64,000 nucleotides of DNA from SB11 sp037968475 (lineage in GTDB: Bacteria > Bacteroidota > Bacteroidia > UBA8524), in NCBI GenBank assembly GCA_037968475.1, contig JBBKVO010000036.1, forward strand, positions 1 through 64,000, read 5' to 3'. A program made the translations under genes and the position numbers. Of this stretch, positions 26,315 through 35,601 are shown one piece after another. The notes beneath the pieces were generated by a model. That model searched no databases, was not told the DNA's origin, and saw nothing but the letters and a program-made list of their open reading frames with translations. Positions within the stretch are counted from its first letter, which is position 1. Every line of letters begins with the position of its first letter.

Positions 26315-26536
26315 ATGTACTGGACACTAGAATTAGCCTCTTACCTGGACGATGCTCCATGGCCTGCCACTAAGGATGAGTTAATTGATTATGCAATACG
26401 CTCGGGCGCACCGCTTGAGGTAATAGAGAACTTGCAGGAATTGGAAGACGATGGCGAACCATTTGAGAGTATCGAGGAGGTTTGGCAAGATTATCCTACT
26501 GACGAGGATTACTTCTTTAACGAAGACGAATTGTAG
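26315..26536 (+). CDS. DUF2795-family small acidic protein
   Basis: A 73-residue acidic protein with the highly conserved Bacteroidota pattern MYWTLELASYLDDAPWPATK, DELIDYAIRSGAPLEVIENL and a C-terminal acidic tail EDYFFNEDEL. It matches DUF2795, a small domain of unknown function. It has no signal peptide or membrane helix. It is transcribed opposite to the RNA-repair pair, with a 160-bp gap in between. TATTTTCG at 26284-26291 is one base off the -7 consensus. Confidence 0.85.
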   Translation: MYWTLELASYLDDAPWPATKDELIDYAIRSGAPLEVIENLQELEDDGEPFESIEEVWQDYPTDEDYFFNEDEL

Positions 26537-26582
26537 TAATACAGTTCATTAAAAAGAAATTAAGCCTGTAGTATCCTTATGC

Positions 26583-27740
26583 TCAGGCTTTTTTGGTTTC
26601 CCAAATTTCTTCTCCAAAAAGGCTTTCTTGATAATCTTCGCGTTTGCGAACGGAGGTGCTGTGTATCTCCAGCATATCGTACCCGTTGTTTTTTAGGTTA
26701 ATACAGTATTTTAATGCGCTACCATTGCCCGTGCTTTTCACTACCTCAGAGCTAAGTAGTTTTACAAAATCACGTTGTATGGTTTTACGGTCGCATCTAA
26801 AATCAAGGGTAAGTTCTTTTGTACCCAAATAGCGTTTGGCAAACAGGTATTTTATTATTTGCTGCTGGCGCTCGTTAAACTCGGCCATGTGCGGCTCTAA
26901 ATACTCCATGCCTTCGCTATACAAAAAGTTGAGCAGGTTGCGTATGCGAGGCTCCTTTTTGTCATAGCCTACTTTTTGACGGTACACTTGTTTAAGCATA
27001 TCATCAACACGCAACAGGTTTTCTTCCATTATATCGTAGCCTAATGCTAGTAACGGGGTAATATCTTCTGCACGTAAAGCACCTGCTGTAAAACCTGCAA
27101 AGGGCTCTAATTGTTTATCAATAACCGTTTTATGCCTAATGGCAGATAGGTTGGTGTGTAATAAGCCACGTAGATTTTTTTTGCGTGTTTCTAAAAACAT
27201 CGATTGCACTACGGCTGGGTAGGCATACGGGTGGTTTTTGAATGGTTGTAATATTTGCAGTACCATGCGCAATACCCAACTTTGGGTAAAGGTGCCGCCG
27301 TGTACAGGTTTTGTTATGTGGTTAAAGCAAGCTTTTATACCTGCCATATCAATCGAGGCTGAAAACTCGTTTCCTTCGCTTTTGGTAAGTGCGCCCACAA
27401 GACCAAGCAATACTTCGGCTTTGTCTATTTTAAGGTCTTTTATGGTTTTGTTGTGCCATGCCTCAAAATGGGTAAGCTGTTGGCTATAGTTTTCTTCTAT
27501 AGCAACGCAAAAGTTGTAAATATCTTCGGGCTTATAATCTGTTATTACTCCTGTGCGAAATCCAACGATGCAACTGGTTTCTATATCGCGACAAGCACTT
27601 ATAAGTTTTTTTATTTCGGTATCAGGAAGTGAGAAAAAAGCAATTTTCTTCTCCAGCGAAGTGTGTAAGGCTTGCAGGTAGTTTTCCCTTTCAAAATCGG
27701 GGACGTAGTTAAGTGGCTGTTGCGTATCGCGGGTAAACAC
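26583..27740 (-). CDS. Unrecognised protein with C-terminal winged helix
   Basis: A 385-residue soluble protein from GTG 27740. Residues about 305-365 (EFNERQQQIIKYLFAKRYLG... FRCDRKTIQRDFVKLL... YCINL) form a DeoR/Fic-tail-like winged helix-turn-helix. The N-terminal 290 residues are helical, without the HPFxDGNGR motif that a Fic protein would need. A -7 box TAGTTTTG (27746-27753) ends five bases before the GTG, supporting this start and suggesting a leaderless mRNA. It may be a one-component regulator. No partner is evident, since the DUF2795 gene on its 3' side is convergent. Confidence 0.7.
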   Translation of the reverse strand: MFTRDTQQPLNYVPDFERENYLQALHTSLEKKIAFFSLPDTEIKKLISACRDIETSCIVGFRTGVITDYKPEDIYNFCVAIEENYSQQLTHFEAWHNKTIKDLKIDKAEVLLGLVGALTKSEGNEFSASIDMAGIKACFNHITKPVHGGTFTQSWVLRMVLQILQPFKNHPYAYPAVVQSMFLETRKKNLRGLLHTNLSAIRHKTVIDKQLEPFAGFTAGALRAEDITPLLALGYDIMEENLLRVDDMLKQVYRQKVGYDKKEPRIRNLLNFLYSEGMEYLEPHMAEFNERQQQIIKYLFAKRYLGTKELTLDFRCDRKTIQRDFVKLLSSEVVKSTGNGSALKYCINLKNNGYDMLEIHSTSVRKREDYQESLFGEEIWETKKA

Positions 27741-27745
27741 TAATA

Positions 27746-27753
27746 CAAAACTA
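27746..27753 (-). promoter_or_regulatory. -7 box TAGTTTTG five bases before a GTG start
   Basis: An exact TAnnTTTG match on the minus strand, five bases upstream of GTG 27740. No -33 TTG is visible at the canonical distance. Confidence 0.45.
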
Positions 27754-27982
27754 AAGTAAAATATTACACTTATTGCTACACAAGGGCTTACAGGTTATGA
27801 CCGCTTGTTCACACAATGTTAACACAGAAAATTGGTTTTTAAAAGTTTGTAGTAAAATTAAGGGTTTTAAGGTGTTTACTTAATTGTACACTGTAGCAAA
27901 ATATGTAGATTTAACAAGCAATTAAGACTTGTTTAACACATTTTAGAGAGTAAAAAAACAGAAAGGTTTGGGGTTTACGTGT

Positions 27983-29155
27983 TTAAAAGCTGGCTAGAGC
28001 CTTTAAAAAGGTTAGTATTTTATCGCGCAGCTCTTCTACGTTTTGCTTATCGGTGGCCGATATAAACACAGCAGGAGCATTTTCTTTGGCCATCCAAGAG
28101 CGTTTTAGTTGGGATAATGTGACCGGGATGTCAATTTCATCATCGTTCTCGGCATAGCTTATGTGCTCTTCGGCTTTGTAAAGGTCAATTTTGTTCATCA
28201 CCATTAGCACAGGTTTGTGCTCGGCTTTTATTTCAAGCAGGGTGTCTTTTACTACTTTTATCTGCTCTTCAAAATTGGGGTGCGATATATCTACTACGTG
28301 TAGTAAAAGATCGGCCTCACGCACTTCATCTAGGGTAGATTTAAAGCTTTCTACCAACATATGTGGCAGCTTGCGTATAAACCCAACGGTATCAGAAAGA
28401 AGGAAAGGGGTATTATCCAACACTACTTTGCGCACAGTACTATCTAGCGTAGCAAACAGTTTGTTTTCGGCCAATACATCGCTTTTGCTAAGCAAATTCA
28501 TTATGGTGCTTTTGCCTACGTTGGTATAACCTACCAGTGCCACACGCAAAATATTATCGCGGTTTTTGCGGCGGGTAAAGTTTTGTTTATCAATATCGGC
28601 TAGTCGTTCTTTTAGAAGACTAATCCTATCGCGAATTAAACGACGGTCTGTTTCAATCTCTTTCTCACCCGGGCCACGAGTACCCACACCCCCTTGATGC
28701 TTGCTTAGATGCGTCCACATACGGGTTAGTCGGGGCAGTATGTATTGGGTTTGTGCCAGTTCTACCTGTGCTTTGGCTTGTGCTGTTTGGGCACGAGTAG
28801 CAAAAATATCAAGTATCAGGTTGGCGCGGTCAAGTATTTTACAATTCAGCTCGCGCTCAACATTACGTATTTGGCTGGGACTTAGTTCGTCATCAAAAAT
28901 TACGGTATCGGCTTTATATTCTTCAACATATAGGCGCACTTCTTCTAGTTTACCTTTACCTATGTATGTGCGAGGGTCGGGGTATTCTAATTTCTGTGTG
29001 AATTTTTTTAGGGTTTTTACGCCTGCTGTTTCAGCCAAAAATTCTAATTCGTCTAAATATTCCTTTGCTTGGGCATCGCGCTGACCTTGAGGCTGCACTG
29101 CTATTAAAACGGCAGTTTCTTGTTTCTCGGCAGTATCAAAAAGTGTGTTTTTCAA
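27983..29155 (-). CDS. hflX: Ribosome-associated GTPase HflX
   Basis: A 390-residue HflX. The N-terminal domain (1-195) has TYIGKGKLEEVRLYVEEYKADTVIFDDELSPSQ and the GPGEKEIETDRRLIRDRI linker. The G domain follows, with G1 GYTNVGKST, G2 region ATLDSTVRKV, G3 DTVGF, and G4 NKID. It splits or recycles stalled ribosomes under stress. A TATCTTTG -7 box on the minus strand (29179-29186) lies 23 bases before the ATG. Length is typical of Bacteroidota HflX. Confidence 0.95.
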   Translation of the reverse strand: MKNTLFDTAEKQETAVLIAVQPQGQRDAQAKEYLDELEFLAETAGVKTLKKFTQKLEYPDPRTYIGKGKLEEVRLYVEEYKADTVIFDDELSPSQIRNVERELNCKILDRANLILDIFATRAQTAQAKAQVELAQTQYILPRLTRMWTHLSKHQGGVGTRGPGEKEIETDRRLIRDRISLLKERLADIDKQNFTRRKNRDNILRVALVGYTNVGKSTIMNLLSKSDVLAENKLFATLDSTVRKVVLDNTPFLLSDTVGFIRKLPHMLVESFKSTLDEVREADLLLHVVDISHPNFEEQIKVVKDTLLEIKAEHKPVLMVMNKIDLYKAEEHISYAENDDEIDIPVTLSQLKRSWMAKENAPAVFISATDKQNVEELRDKILTFLKALASF

Positions 29156-29244
29156 AAATAATGAGGGTATTAAACATGCAAAGATATTACACCCTATGCA
29201 CTATTTCACTAAAACCTTGAATACTGATGGGTTACAATAAAGTT

Positions 29245-29883
29245 TTACCCATCAGTAAGCTTGTAAATTTCTTGTATGTCTTTTAATATTTTATCAAAGT
29301 CAAGATTAAGATCTTTTAGCTCGCCAGTGCCTGTATCAAATACCCAACCGTGTACAACAGGCAGGGCTCTTTTAATAAATTCTTGCTGCACACTGGCTAG
29401 TTTTACTACGTTTACACACTGTTCTTGTACGTTCAGCTCTACTAGGCGATTATAACGGGCGTGCTCGTCTTTAATGTCGTTTAGCTCTTCTTTGTGCAAA
29501 CGATACACATCGCGAATGTTGCGCAACCAAGGGTTAAGTATACCCATGTCTTTGGGTTGCATGGCTGCTTTTACACCGCCACAGTTATAGTGCCCGCACA
29601 CTATTATATGTTTCACTTGCAGGTAGCGCACGGCATAGTTTGTTACTGCCATTACATTTAGGTCGGTAGCGTTTACAAGGTTGGCTATATTGCGGTGTAC
29701 AAATATTTCGCCCGGCCCTGCGCCCACCATATCTTCTACAGTTACGCGGCTATCGCTGCAGCCAATGTATAAATAATCAGGCCGTTGCTCTTTGGATAGT
29801 TTTTCAAAAAATAATTTATCAGTAGCTTTTTTTGAAGCCAACCATTTTTTGTTGTTCTCAAAAAGTTCCTTATAGGTAGGCAT
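29245..29883 (-). CDS. Beta-class carbonic anhydrase
   Basis: A 212-residue beta-carbonic anhydrase interconverting CO2 and bicarbonate. Zinc ligands are Cys42 (GCSDSR), His98 and Cys101 (CGHYNCGG), with the Asp44/Arg46 dyad and VHRNIANLV typical of the family. It is cytoplasmic (no signal). It lies between hflX and the DUF1501/DUF1800 pair on the same strand, with separate gaps of about 90-100 bp. Confidence 0.95.
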   Translation of the reverse strand: MPTYKELFENNKKWLASKKATDKLFFEKLSKEQRPDYLYIGCSDSRVTVEDMVGAGPGEIFVHRNIANLVNATDLNVMAVTNYAVRYLQVKHIIVCGHYNCGGVKAAMQPKDMGILNPWLRNIRDVYRLHKEELNDIKDEHARYNRLVELNVQEQCVNVVKLASVQQEFIKRALPVVHGWVFDTGTGELKDLNLDFDKILKDIQEIYKLTDG

Positions 29884-29985
29884 AGGGTTGTTTTTTTTTG
29901 GCTAATATATAAATAACATCTATTCTCAGTACATCAATTCTCCAAATTAATCAAGGATTATTGTGCCCGATAAGATAGTATCCGC

Positions 29986-31572
29986 CTATCTATACACCAC
30001 TAAATTTCGGGTTTGTTGTTGGCTACCGTTGCGTATTTGGTAGTAGTAATTGCCTGCGGGCAAATCAGCCACATTTAGCTCAATACTTTGCTTGCCATAG
30101 CCCATAGTACCTTCGGTAATGGTGGCTACTTCGCGGCCAACATTATCATACAATTTTAGTAAGGTGTATCCGCCTTCAGTAAAAAATTCTATTTGGGTAG
30201 CAGTTACGGCAGGGTTGGGATAGTTTTGCATCAGTTTTAGGCCGCCTGTGAGTGCTTCAGTTTCTGATACCGAGTTGGCACTTTTGCGAAAAATGGGCAA
30301 AATGGCATAATTGTTTAGCATTACCGAGTTTATTTCCGACGGACTTATCTCGAACCAATCGGCTAAAACGGAAGTGTACACGCTACGGAAATCGTTTTGC
30401 ATGGGCACATTATCGTTTACCGATACACTGGTGGGTATGGCGGGGCTATTGCCTACTACACCGGGGTTTACTCCTTTGCCAAATACAATGAGTGGAGCGG
30501 CTGCGCCGTGGTCGGTGCCTAAACCTGCATTTGATTTTATGCGGCGACCAAACTCACTAAAAGTCATACCTGCTACTTTATCATCAACACCCAATAATTT
30601 TAAATCATCCTGAAAAGCATATATAGCTTCTGATACGCGTTGCAATAAGGTGGCGTGTGCGCCTGTTTCATTCCCCCCAGTAGCACTTACTTGTGCGGCG
30701 TGGGTATCAAATCCACCCATATTTACCATATAAATGGGTGTTTTCAGTCCGCCTGCTACCAGTCGGGCAACAATTTTTAGTTGGTCGGCAAGCGAGTTGC
30801 CACTTGCAGGATATAAAGTTGATTTATTGGCGGCTTTGCCTGCCGCATCTTTTATAGCGGTTGAATACTTGTCGGTTTGTTGTGCTACTAGGCGAATATA
30901 AGTAAGCTCGTGCCCTGCGGGAGTATTGGGGGCAGGGTCGGTAGTGCCTGTAAGTAACTGATAAAAACTATCGGGGTTGCTAATGGCCATACCTGCATTT
31001 ACCTGAGCACCTTGCAAAGCAGGCGATATTACCGAACCTATTTGCAATGCCAATGGGTCGGGCATATCAGGGTTGGGGTAATTGGTGGGATAACCCGGAA
31101 ATTGTCCGTCAAGAAAACGTCCCAACCAGCCCGAATCTAAAAACTGATTACTGTCAGAACCAGTCAGCCAAATATCGGTAGCCCTAAAGTGCGAGAAGTT
31201 AGGATTGGGATAGCCTACATCTTGCACAATGCTTACCAAACCATCGTTATACATATTTCGTATACCTGCCATAGCAGGATGCAAGCCTGTATTTAAAGTG
31301 CCGTTTAGTTTCAGTACTTTATTTTCATCAATAATTACATTTGAGCGTGCCGCTGATAGGTTACTATATTGGTCGAGTGGAATAACAGTATTTAGTCCGT
31401 CGTTACCACCATTAAGTTGTATTAATACCAATACCCTGCCGTTGTTTAGGCTTTGTTGTGCCAAAAGACTAAGCAATGGCGATGCTGCCAATGCCTTAAA
31501 CGACATACCGTTAACAAAAAAAGGCGTTAAGCCTATAGGCGCGGCTGTTTTTATAAAATCCCTTCTTTTCAT
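29986..31572 (-). CDS. DUF1501 protein with T9SS sorting tail
   Basis: A 528-residue exported protein. The N-terminus KRRDFIKTAAPIGLTPFF resembles a twin-arginine signal. The DUF1501 (alkaline-phosphatase-like, sulfatase superfamily) core shows VLIQLNGGNDGLNTVIPLD, NMGGFDTHAAQ, FSEFGRRIKSN and DHGAAAPLIVFG. A type A sorting domain closes it (LMQNYPNPAVTATQI to QTRNLVVYR). It lies 24 bp downstream of a DUF1800 gene; the two are usually paired and presumed to act together at the surface, but the activity is unproven. Confidence 0.92.
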   Translation of the reverse strand: MKRRDFIKTAAPIGLTPFFVNGMSFKALAASPLLSLLAQQSLNNGRVLVLIQLNGGNDGLNTVIPLDQYSNLSAARSNVIIDENKVLKLNGTLNTGLHPAMAGIRNMYNDGLVSIVQDVGYPNPNFSHFRATDIWLTGSDSNQFLDSGWLGRFLDGQFPGYPTNYPNPDMPDPLALQIGSVISPALQGAQVNAGMAISNPDSFYQLLTGTTDPAPNTPAGHELTYIRLVAQQTDKYSTAIKDAAGKAANKSTLYPASGNSLADQLKIVARLVAGGLKTPIYMVNMGGFDTHAAQVSATGGNETGAHATLLQRVSEAIYAFQDDLKLLGVDDKVAGMTFSEFGRRIKSNAGLGTDHGAAAPLIVFGKGVNPGVVGNSPAIPTSVSVNDNVPMQNDFRSVYTSVLADWFEISPSEINSVMLNNYAILPIFRKSANSVSETEALTGGLKLMQNYPNPAVTATQIEFFTEGGYTLLKLYDNVGREVATITEGTMGYGKQSIELNVADLPAGNYYYQIRNGSQQQTRNLVVYR

Positions 31573-31596
31573 GGTAATTTCTTTTTAGTGTAAGGA

Positions 31597-33315
31597 TTAT
31601 GATAATTGATATTCGGCAAGGTTCATCAAATATTTGTGCATGGCTTTTAGCCTGTCGTCAACCATTTTTTTATTGTTAACATCGTTGGGGTCGCTTTTAT
31701 ACAAGTTCCATATATCCGTCCAGTAATGGTCTTGTGCCTGCCCTGAAAGAAGTATAGATTTAAGAAATGTTTTTTGGTTGGCCGAAATATCAATAGCATA
31801 CATCATATCCAGCGTATGGTCTATCAGTTTATTTGGGTCGGCAGTATCAGCACCAAATTGGTCTGAAAAAGAGGGGCTATCTATTATTAGTAATTGCCCG
31901 TTTCGTTTGTAGCCAACATACACCATCAAATCAGTAAGCTGATTTCGTTTGGGTAGTGTATCACTGTTTATCCAAAGCTCGTGGTATTGAGGCTCTTGAT
32001 AATATGCAGACCAACCTGCCACATTGGGAGGGTCTAATAGTGATTGTTGTTGTATTGCTCCCACTGCCCATATATAGTTTAGAAACAAATACTCAGTAGT
32101 TACATCAGGTGCAGGGATTGATACATTGAATTGACGAAGCAGGCCAATAGAAAGGTCGGTAGGGTTTTTTATCACACATCCTATAGTATTGGCATCGTAA
32201 AAATGTTCGCTTTTAAACAGTTTGGCCAATACAGGTTTTATATCCCAATTGTTGTTTATAAACTCATCGGCCAGTGGAGTGATGATGTTGTTTTCAATAT
32301 CGGCATCAATTACGTAATAGATAAAATATTTATACAGCTTGCGGCAAATGTAGCGCGCCACCTCTGTTTTGGTAAATATCATTTCTATCAGTTCGTCGGT
32401 TTCGTCAGCACCTGCTGCGCCCGTTTTGCCTGTAATTATTGTATTATTAAAGAAAGAAGAAAACTGTTTGTCTGTTATATCATGCCTTGTGGCATCAAAA
32501 TACGAGGCTACACTGGTACGGCTGTTTCTCCATCCGGTAAGTACTCTAGCGGCAGCCTTCACATCGGCTTCTGTATATTTACTATCAGGCCCTTTGCCCA
32601 GTGTAAATAACTCTTGCAGCTCGCGGCCGTAGTTTTCGTCGGGGGCAGTTTTGGTATTTACATTGCCGTTTAAGTAGGTAAGCATGGCAGGGTCAACTGT
32701 AACGTCTTTTACCAATTGCTTAAAGTTTCCTAAAGCATCTGCACGTAGCATACTAAGGTATTTATAAGCGTAGTGAGCCTCGTTGTATATACCCACTTCG
32801 GTAGCAAAGTGGTTGTGCCAAAACAAGGTCATTTTTTCGCGCACGGTATTATCCGTTAGCATTTGCTGTACCCACCAAGAACGTAGCGATTGTGTACGAG
32901 GAAAATTAAAGTTTCCGTCGGGTGCGGCATTTACCCATGTTTGTCCTAAGGGCACATTGGGGTCGGGGTTTGCAGTTGTTCCGTAGTTGTTTAGTGGAGG
33001 TGCAGGCGGATTGTTGTCAATATTCAGCAGCATATCAACCGCATCATTCATACTCATGCCCAATACTGTATCAAGCAATTGTTTGTTAAAGCCAAAACAC
33101 GCGCGACGCAGCAAATGTGCCGCCTGCGTTTTAGTCCATACACCTGTGTAGGCATTTAAACCCGTAGCTGCCAGCTCTAAGTCTGTTGGCAGAGTTTGAT
33201 TTTGATATATGCCTACGGGCAAATTTCCTGCGGGCAACTCGTCCCCATCAATAGCTGCTACTAGCGATTGCTTGGCTATGCGTGCCCTAAAAAAATCTCG
33301 TCTGTTCATACGCAA
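31597..33315 (-). CDS. DUF1800 protein
   Basis: A 572-residue protein of the DUF1800 family. Signature segments are AAHLLRRACFGF, LRSWWVQQMLTDN, EKMTLFWHNHFATE, NYGRELQELFTLG, AARVLTGW and PPNVAGWSAY. The N-terminus MRMNRRDFFRARIAK has a twin-Arg-like start without a strong hydrophobic core. First gene of a two-gene unit with the DUF1501 protein. Such pairs are widespread in Planctomycetes and Bacteroidota; the biochemical role is unknown. Confidence 0.92.
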   Translation of the reverse strand: MRMNRRDFFRARIAKQSLVAAIDGDELPAGNLPVGIYQNQTLPTDLELAATGLNAYTGVWTKTQAAHLLRRACFGFNKQLLDTVLGMSMNDAVDMLLNIDNNPPAPPLNNYGTTANPDPNVPLGQTWVNAAPDGNFNFPRTQSLRSWWVQQMLTDNTVREKMTLFWHNHFATEVGIYNEAHYAYKYLSMLRADALGNFKQLVKDVTVDPAMLTYLNGNVNTKTAPDENYGRELQELFTLGKGPDSKYTEADVKAAARVLTGWRNSRTSVASYFDATRHDITDKQFSSFFNNTIITGKTGAAGADETDELIEMIFTKTEVARYICRKLYKYFIYYVIDADIENNIITPLADEFINNNWDIKPVLAKLFKSEHFYDANTIGCVIKNPTDLSIGLLRQFNVSIPAPDVTTEYLFLNYIWAVGAIQQQSLLDPPNVAGWSAYYQEPQYHELWINSDTLPKRNQLTDLMVYVGYKRNGQLLIIDSPSFSDQFGADTADPNKLIDHTLDMMYAIDISANQKTFLKSILLSGQAQDHYWTDIWNLYKSDPNDVNNKKMVDDRLKAMHKYLMNLAEYQLS

Positions 33316-33448
33316 TAAAGGTTAGTACTGCCTGTGCATTTTGCAGGGATTATGGGTTTGACTGCAAAAACATAAAAAGGTTTACAAGCAAGTTATATTT
33401 TTTTTGATGATAGTTGGATAATAGTATTTGAAATGCTATCGCCCTTGA

Positions 33449-33500
33449 GCGGATGCTCTATTTTTGTAGGCACAAGCAAGACGCTTGAGCCAGCTTGGGA
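33449..33500. repeat. Second copy of GCGGAcGCTC / GGCACAAGC repeat
   Basis: GCGGATGCTC, then GGCACAAGCAAGACGCTTG and CCAGCTTGGGAGTA, matches 22121-22175 at most positions. The AAGC...GCTT core can fold into a short stem. The DNA from 33316 to 33448 is featureless. Confidence 0.55.
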
Positions 33501-34099
33501 GTAAATTACTTTCCATCGGTTTGAAAACCGATTCTATTCATACCATACGGTAATCCCGATAGGGTATGAGTAGCGGCAGGTTTTAACCTACTGCCATGAT
33601 TTCAGTTTAACTCACCCCAGTTGTATGCGGAAGCTGAAAATACATAAAGCGCCCCTCTCTAAATTTAGTGAGGGGAATGTTGGGCAGTCGGGAGGTTTTG
33701 TGTTTTTTGGGGTGAGTAAATTCCTTTTCCATCGGTTTGAAACCCGATTCTATTCATACCATATGGTAATCCCGATAGGGTATGAATAGCGGCAGGTTTT
33801 AACCTGCTGCTATGATTTCTGTTTAATTCACTCCAGTTTTATGAGGAAGCCGAAACCATATAAAGCGCCCCTCTCTTACAAAAAAGAGAGGGGGGGAATG
33901 TTGGGCAATCGGGAGGTTTTGTATTTTTTTGGGTGAGTAAATTCCTTTTCCATCGGTTTGAAAACCGATTCTATTCATACCATACGGTAATCCCGATAGG
34001 GTATGAATAGCGGCAGGTTTTAACCTGTCGAGAGGAAGAGGCAAAGAAGTTAGACCCACTACTATTTTTTAGGATACGTGTAAATGGGTATAGTTACCC
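33501..34099. repeat. Tandem array of ~218-bp palindromic repeat units
   Basis: About two and a half units with period 216-221 bp. Each unit has a palindrome cluster (copies at about 33511-33598, 33723-33818, 33944-34028) containing CGGTTTGAAAACCG, TTCATACCATACGG with its inverse GGGTATGAAT, and GCAGGTTTTAACCTGC. It then has the TTAACTCACCCC...GGGGTGAGT element (33607-33717, 33822-33939) with inner CCCCTCTCT/AGAGAGGGG stems. The array ends in the conserved block at 34055-34099. From 34100 to 34260 nothing is recognisable. No transposase or coding frame is present. Confidence 0.8.
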
Positions 34100-34260
34100 C
34101 GCATGGAGACTTTAAGCCCCACTTTATGCTGTAATCGACTTCAGACCCTATTACTTGATTCATAACACTCCGTCCTAAGTCATTTATCTAATAATTGGTC
34201 ATTGCTAATCGTCAAACAAAAAAATATTGCTATTTTTCGCCAAAGCATTACAAATAGACT

Positions 34261-35601
34261 GTGTTTATCATCAAGGGTATAAAATCGTTATACATTAACA
34301 ACCGTTTTTTTTATATAGGCGCGGGTGTTGCTGTGTTGTTGGCAGCGGGTTTCTTTTTCACCCCCTTGTTTGCCCTTGCAAAAGCCATTTTATATACCTT
34401 TCTTTTGGTAACGGCTACCGATATTTTATTGCTGTTTAGCAAACGTTACGCTATAAATGCAATACGTACCACTGCCGATAAACTAAGCAATGGCGACCCT
34501 AATCCTATTTTGGTGCAGGTAAACAATCGCTATCCCTTTGGTATTGAAACGGAGGTGATTGATGAAATACCCGACCAATTTCAGTACAGAAAAAATACCA
34601 CACAATTAAGTCTTAAAGCTAACCAAACCCGTGAGTTTACTTACGAATTAAGACCGCTAAAACGCGGCGAATACACGTTTAACAATCTAAATGTGTTTGC
34701 CAAAACGGCTATCGGTTTGGTATCGCGAAGGTTTAGGCTTGATGCTACGGTAACGGTGCCTGTATACCCATCGTACATACAAATGCACAAATACGAGTTG
34801 CTGGCTATAAGCAATCGATTGCAAATGGCGGGTATAAAGAAAATACGTCGTATTGGGCATAATTTTGAGTTTGAGCAAATACGCGATTATGTGCAGGGAG
34901 ACGATTTCCGCACAATCAACTGGAAGGCTACGGCACGACGTGGTGATTTGATGGTGAACCAGTTTCAGGATGAAAAATCGCAGCAGGTATATAGTATTAT
35001 AGATAAAGGCCGTGTGATGAAAATGCCTTTTGATGGTCTTAGTTTGATGGATTACGCCATTAATGCCAGTTTGGTGATTAGCAATATTGCCATAAAAAAA
35101 TATGACAAGGCGGGTATTATAACTTTTACAGAGGACAAGGCGGCTATTTTGCAAGCTGAGCGCAAACCCGACCAAATGGGCAAGATTTTAGAATTGTTGT
35201 ATGCTCAAAAAACCCGCTACCTTGAGAGTAATTACGAGTTACTATACGGTACTATACGACAACAAATAAAACAACGCAGTTTATTACTGTTTTATACCAA
35301 TTTCGAGTCGCTGACATCGCTGCGCAGGCGGATGCAGTTTTTTAGAGGCTTGGCAAAAAACCACTTGGTGGTAGTAATATTTTTTGAAAATACAGAACTA
35401 CACACCCTTACCGAAAGCAAACCTGCTGATGTGGAAGCCGTGTATATAAAAACCATTGCCGAAAAAATGATGTACGAGAAACGGCAAATAGTAGCCGAAT
35501 TGATGAAATACGGCATACAAAGTATACTAACCCCACCCAAAGACCTTTCGGTAAATACGATTAATAAATACTTAGAGTTGAAAGCTAGGGGCTTGGTGTA
35601 G
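34261..35601 (+). CDS. DUF58 domain protein
   Basis: A 446-residue protein from GTG 34261 with two N-terminal membrane helices (about 17-60), a beta-rich extracytoplasmic-like segment, and a DUF58 core containing EQIRDYVQGDDFRTINWKATARRGDLMVNQ and a vWA-like fold after it (VYSIIDKGRVM). DUF58 proteins usually accompany a MoxR AAA ATPase and vWA proteins; none is adjacent here, so the gene appears orphaned. A TATTTTTC string about 30 bp upstream is near the -7 consensus. Confidence 0.88.
   Translation: MFIIKGIKSLYINNRFFYIGAGVAVLLAAGFFFTPLFALAKAILYTFLLVTATDILLLFSKRYAINAIRTTADKLSNGDPNPILVQVNNRYPFGIETEVIDEIPDQFQYRKNTTQLSLKANQTREFTYELRPLKRGEYTFNNLNVFAKTAIGLVSRRFRLDATVTVPVYPSYIQMHKYELLAISNRLQMAGIKKIRRIGHNFEFEQIRDYVQGDDFRTINWKATARRGDLMVNQFQDEKSQQVYSIIDKGRVMKMPFDGLSLMDYAINASLVISNIAIKKYDKAGIITFTEDKAAILQAERKPDQMGKILELLYAQKTRYLESNYELLYGTIRQQIKQRSLLLFYTNFESLTSLRRRMQFFRGLAKNHLVVVIFFENTELHTLTESKPADVEAVYIKTIAEKMMYEKRQIVAELMKYGIQSILTPPKDLSVNTINKYLELKARGLV

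Noticed and set aside
32131..32610. 159-codon plus-strand frame
   Set aside because: Antisense to the DUF1800 gene; composition and translation are typical of a shadow frame.
33501..34030. Regularly spaced repeats as a CRISPR array
   Set aside because: Units are over 200 bp, internally palindromic and contiguous, without short unique spacers or cas genes.
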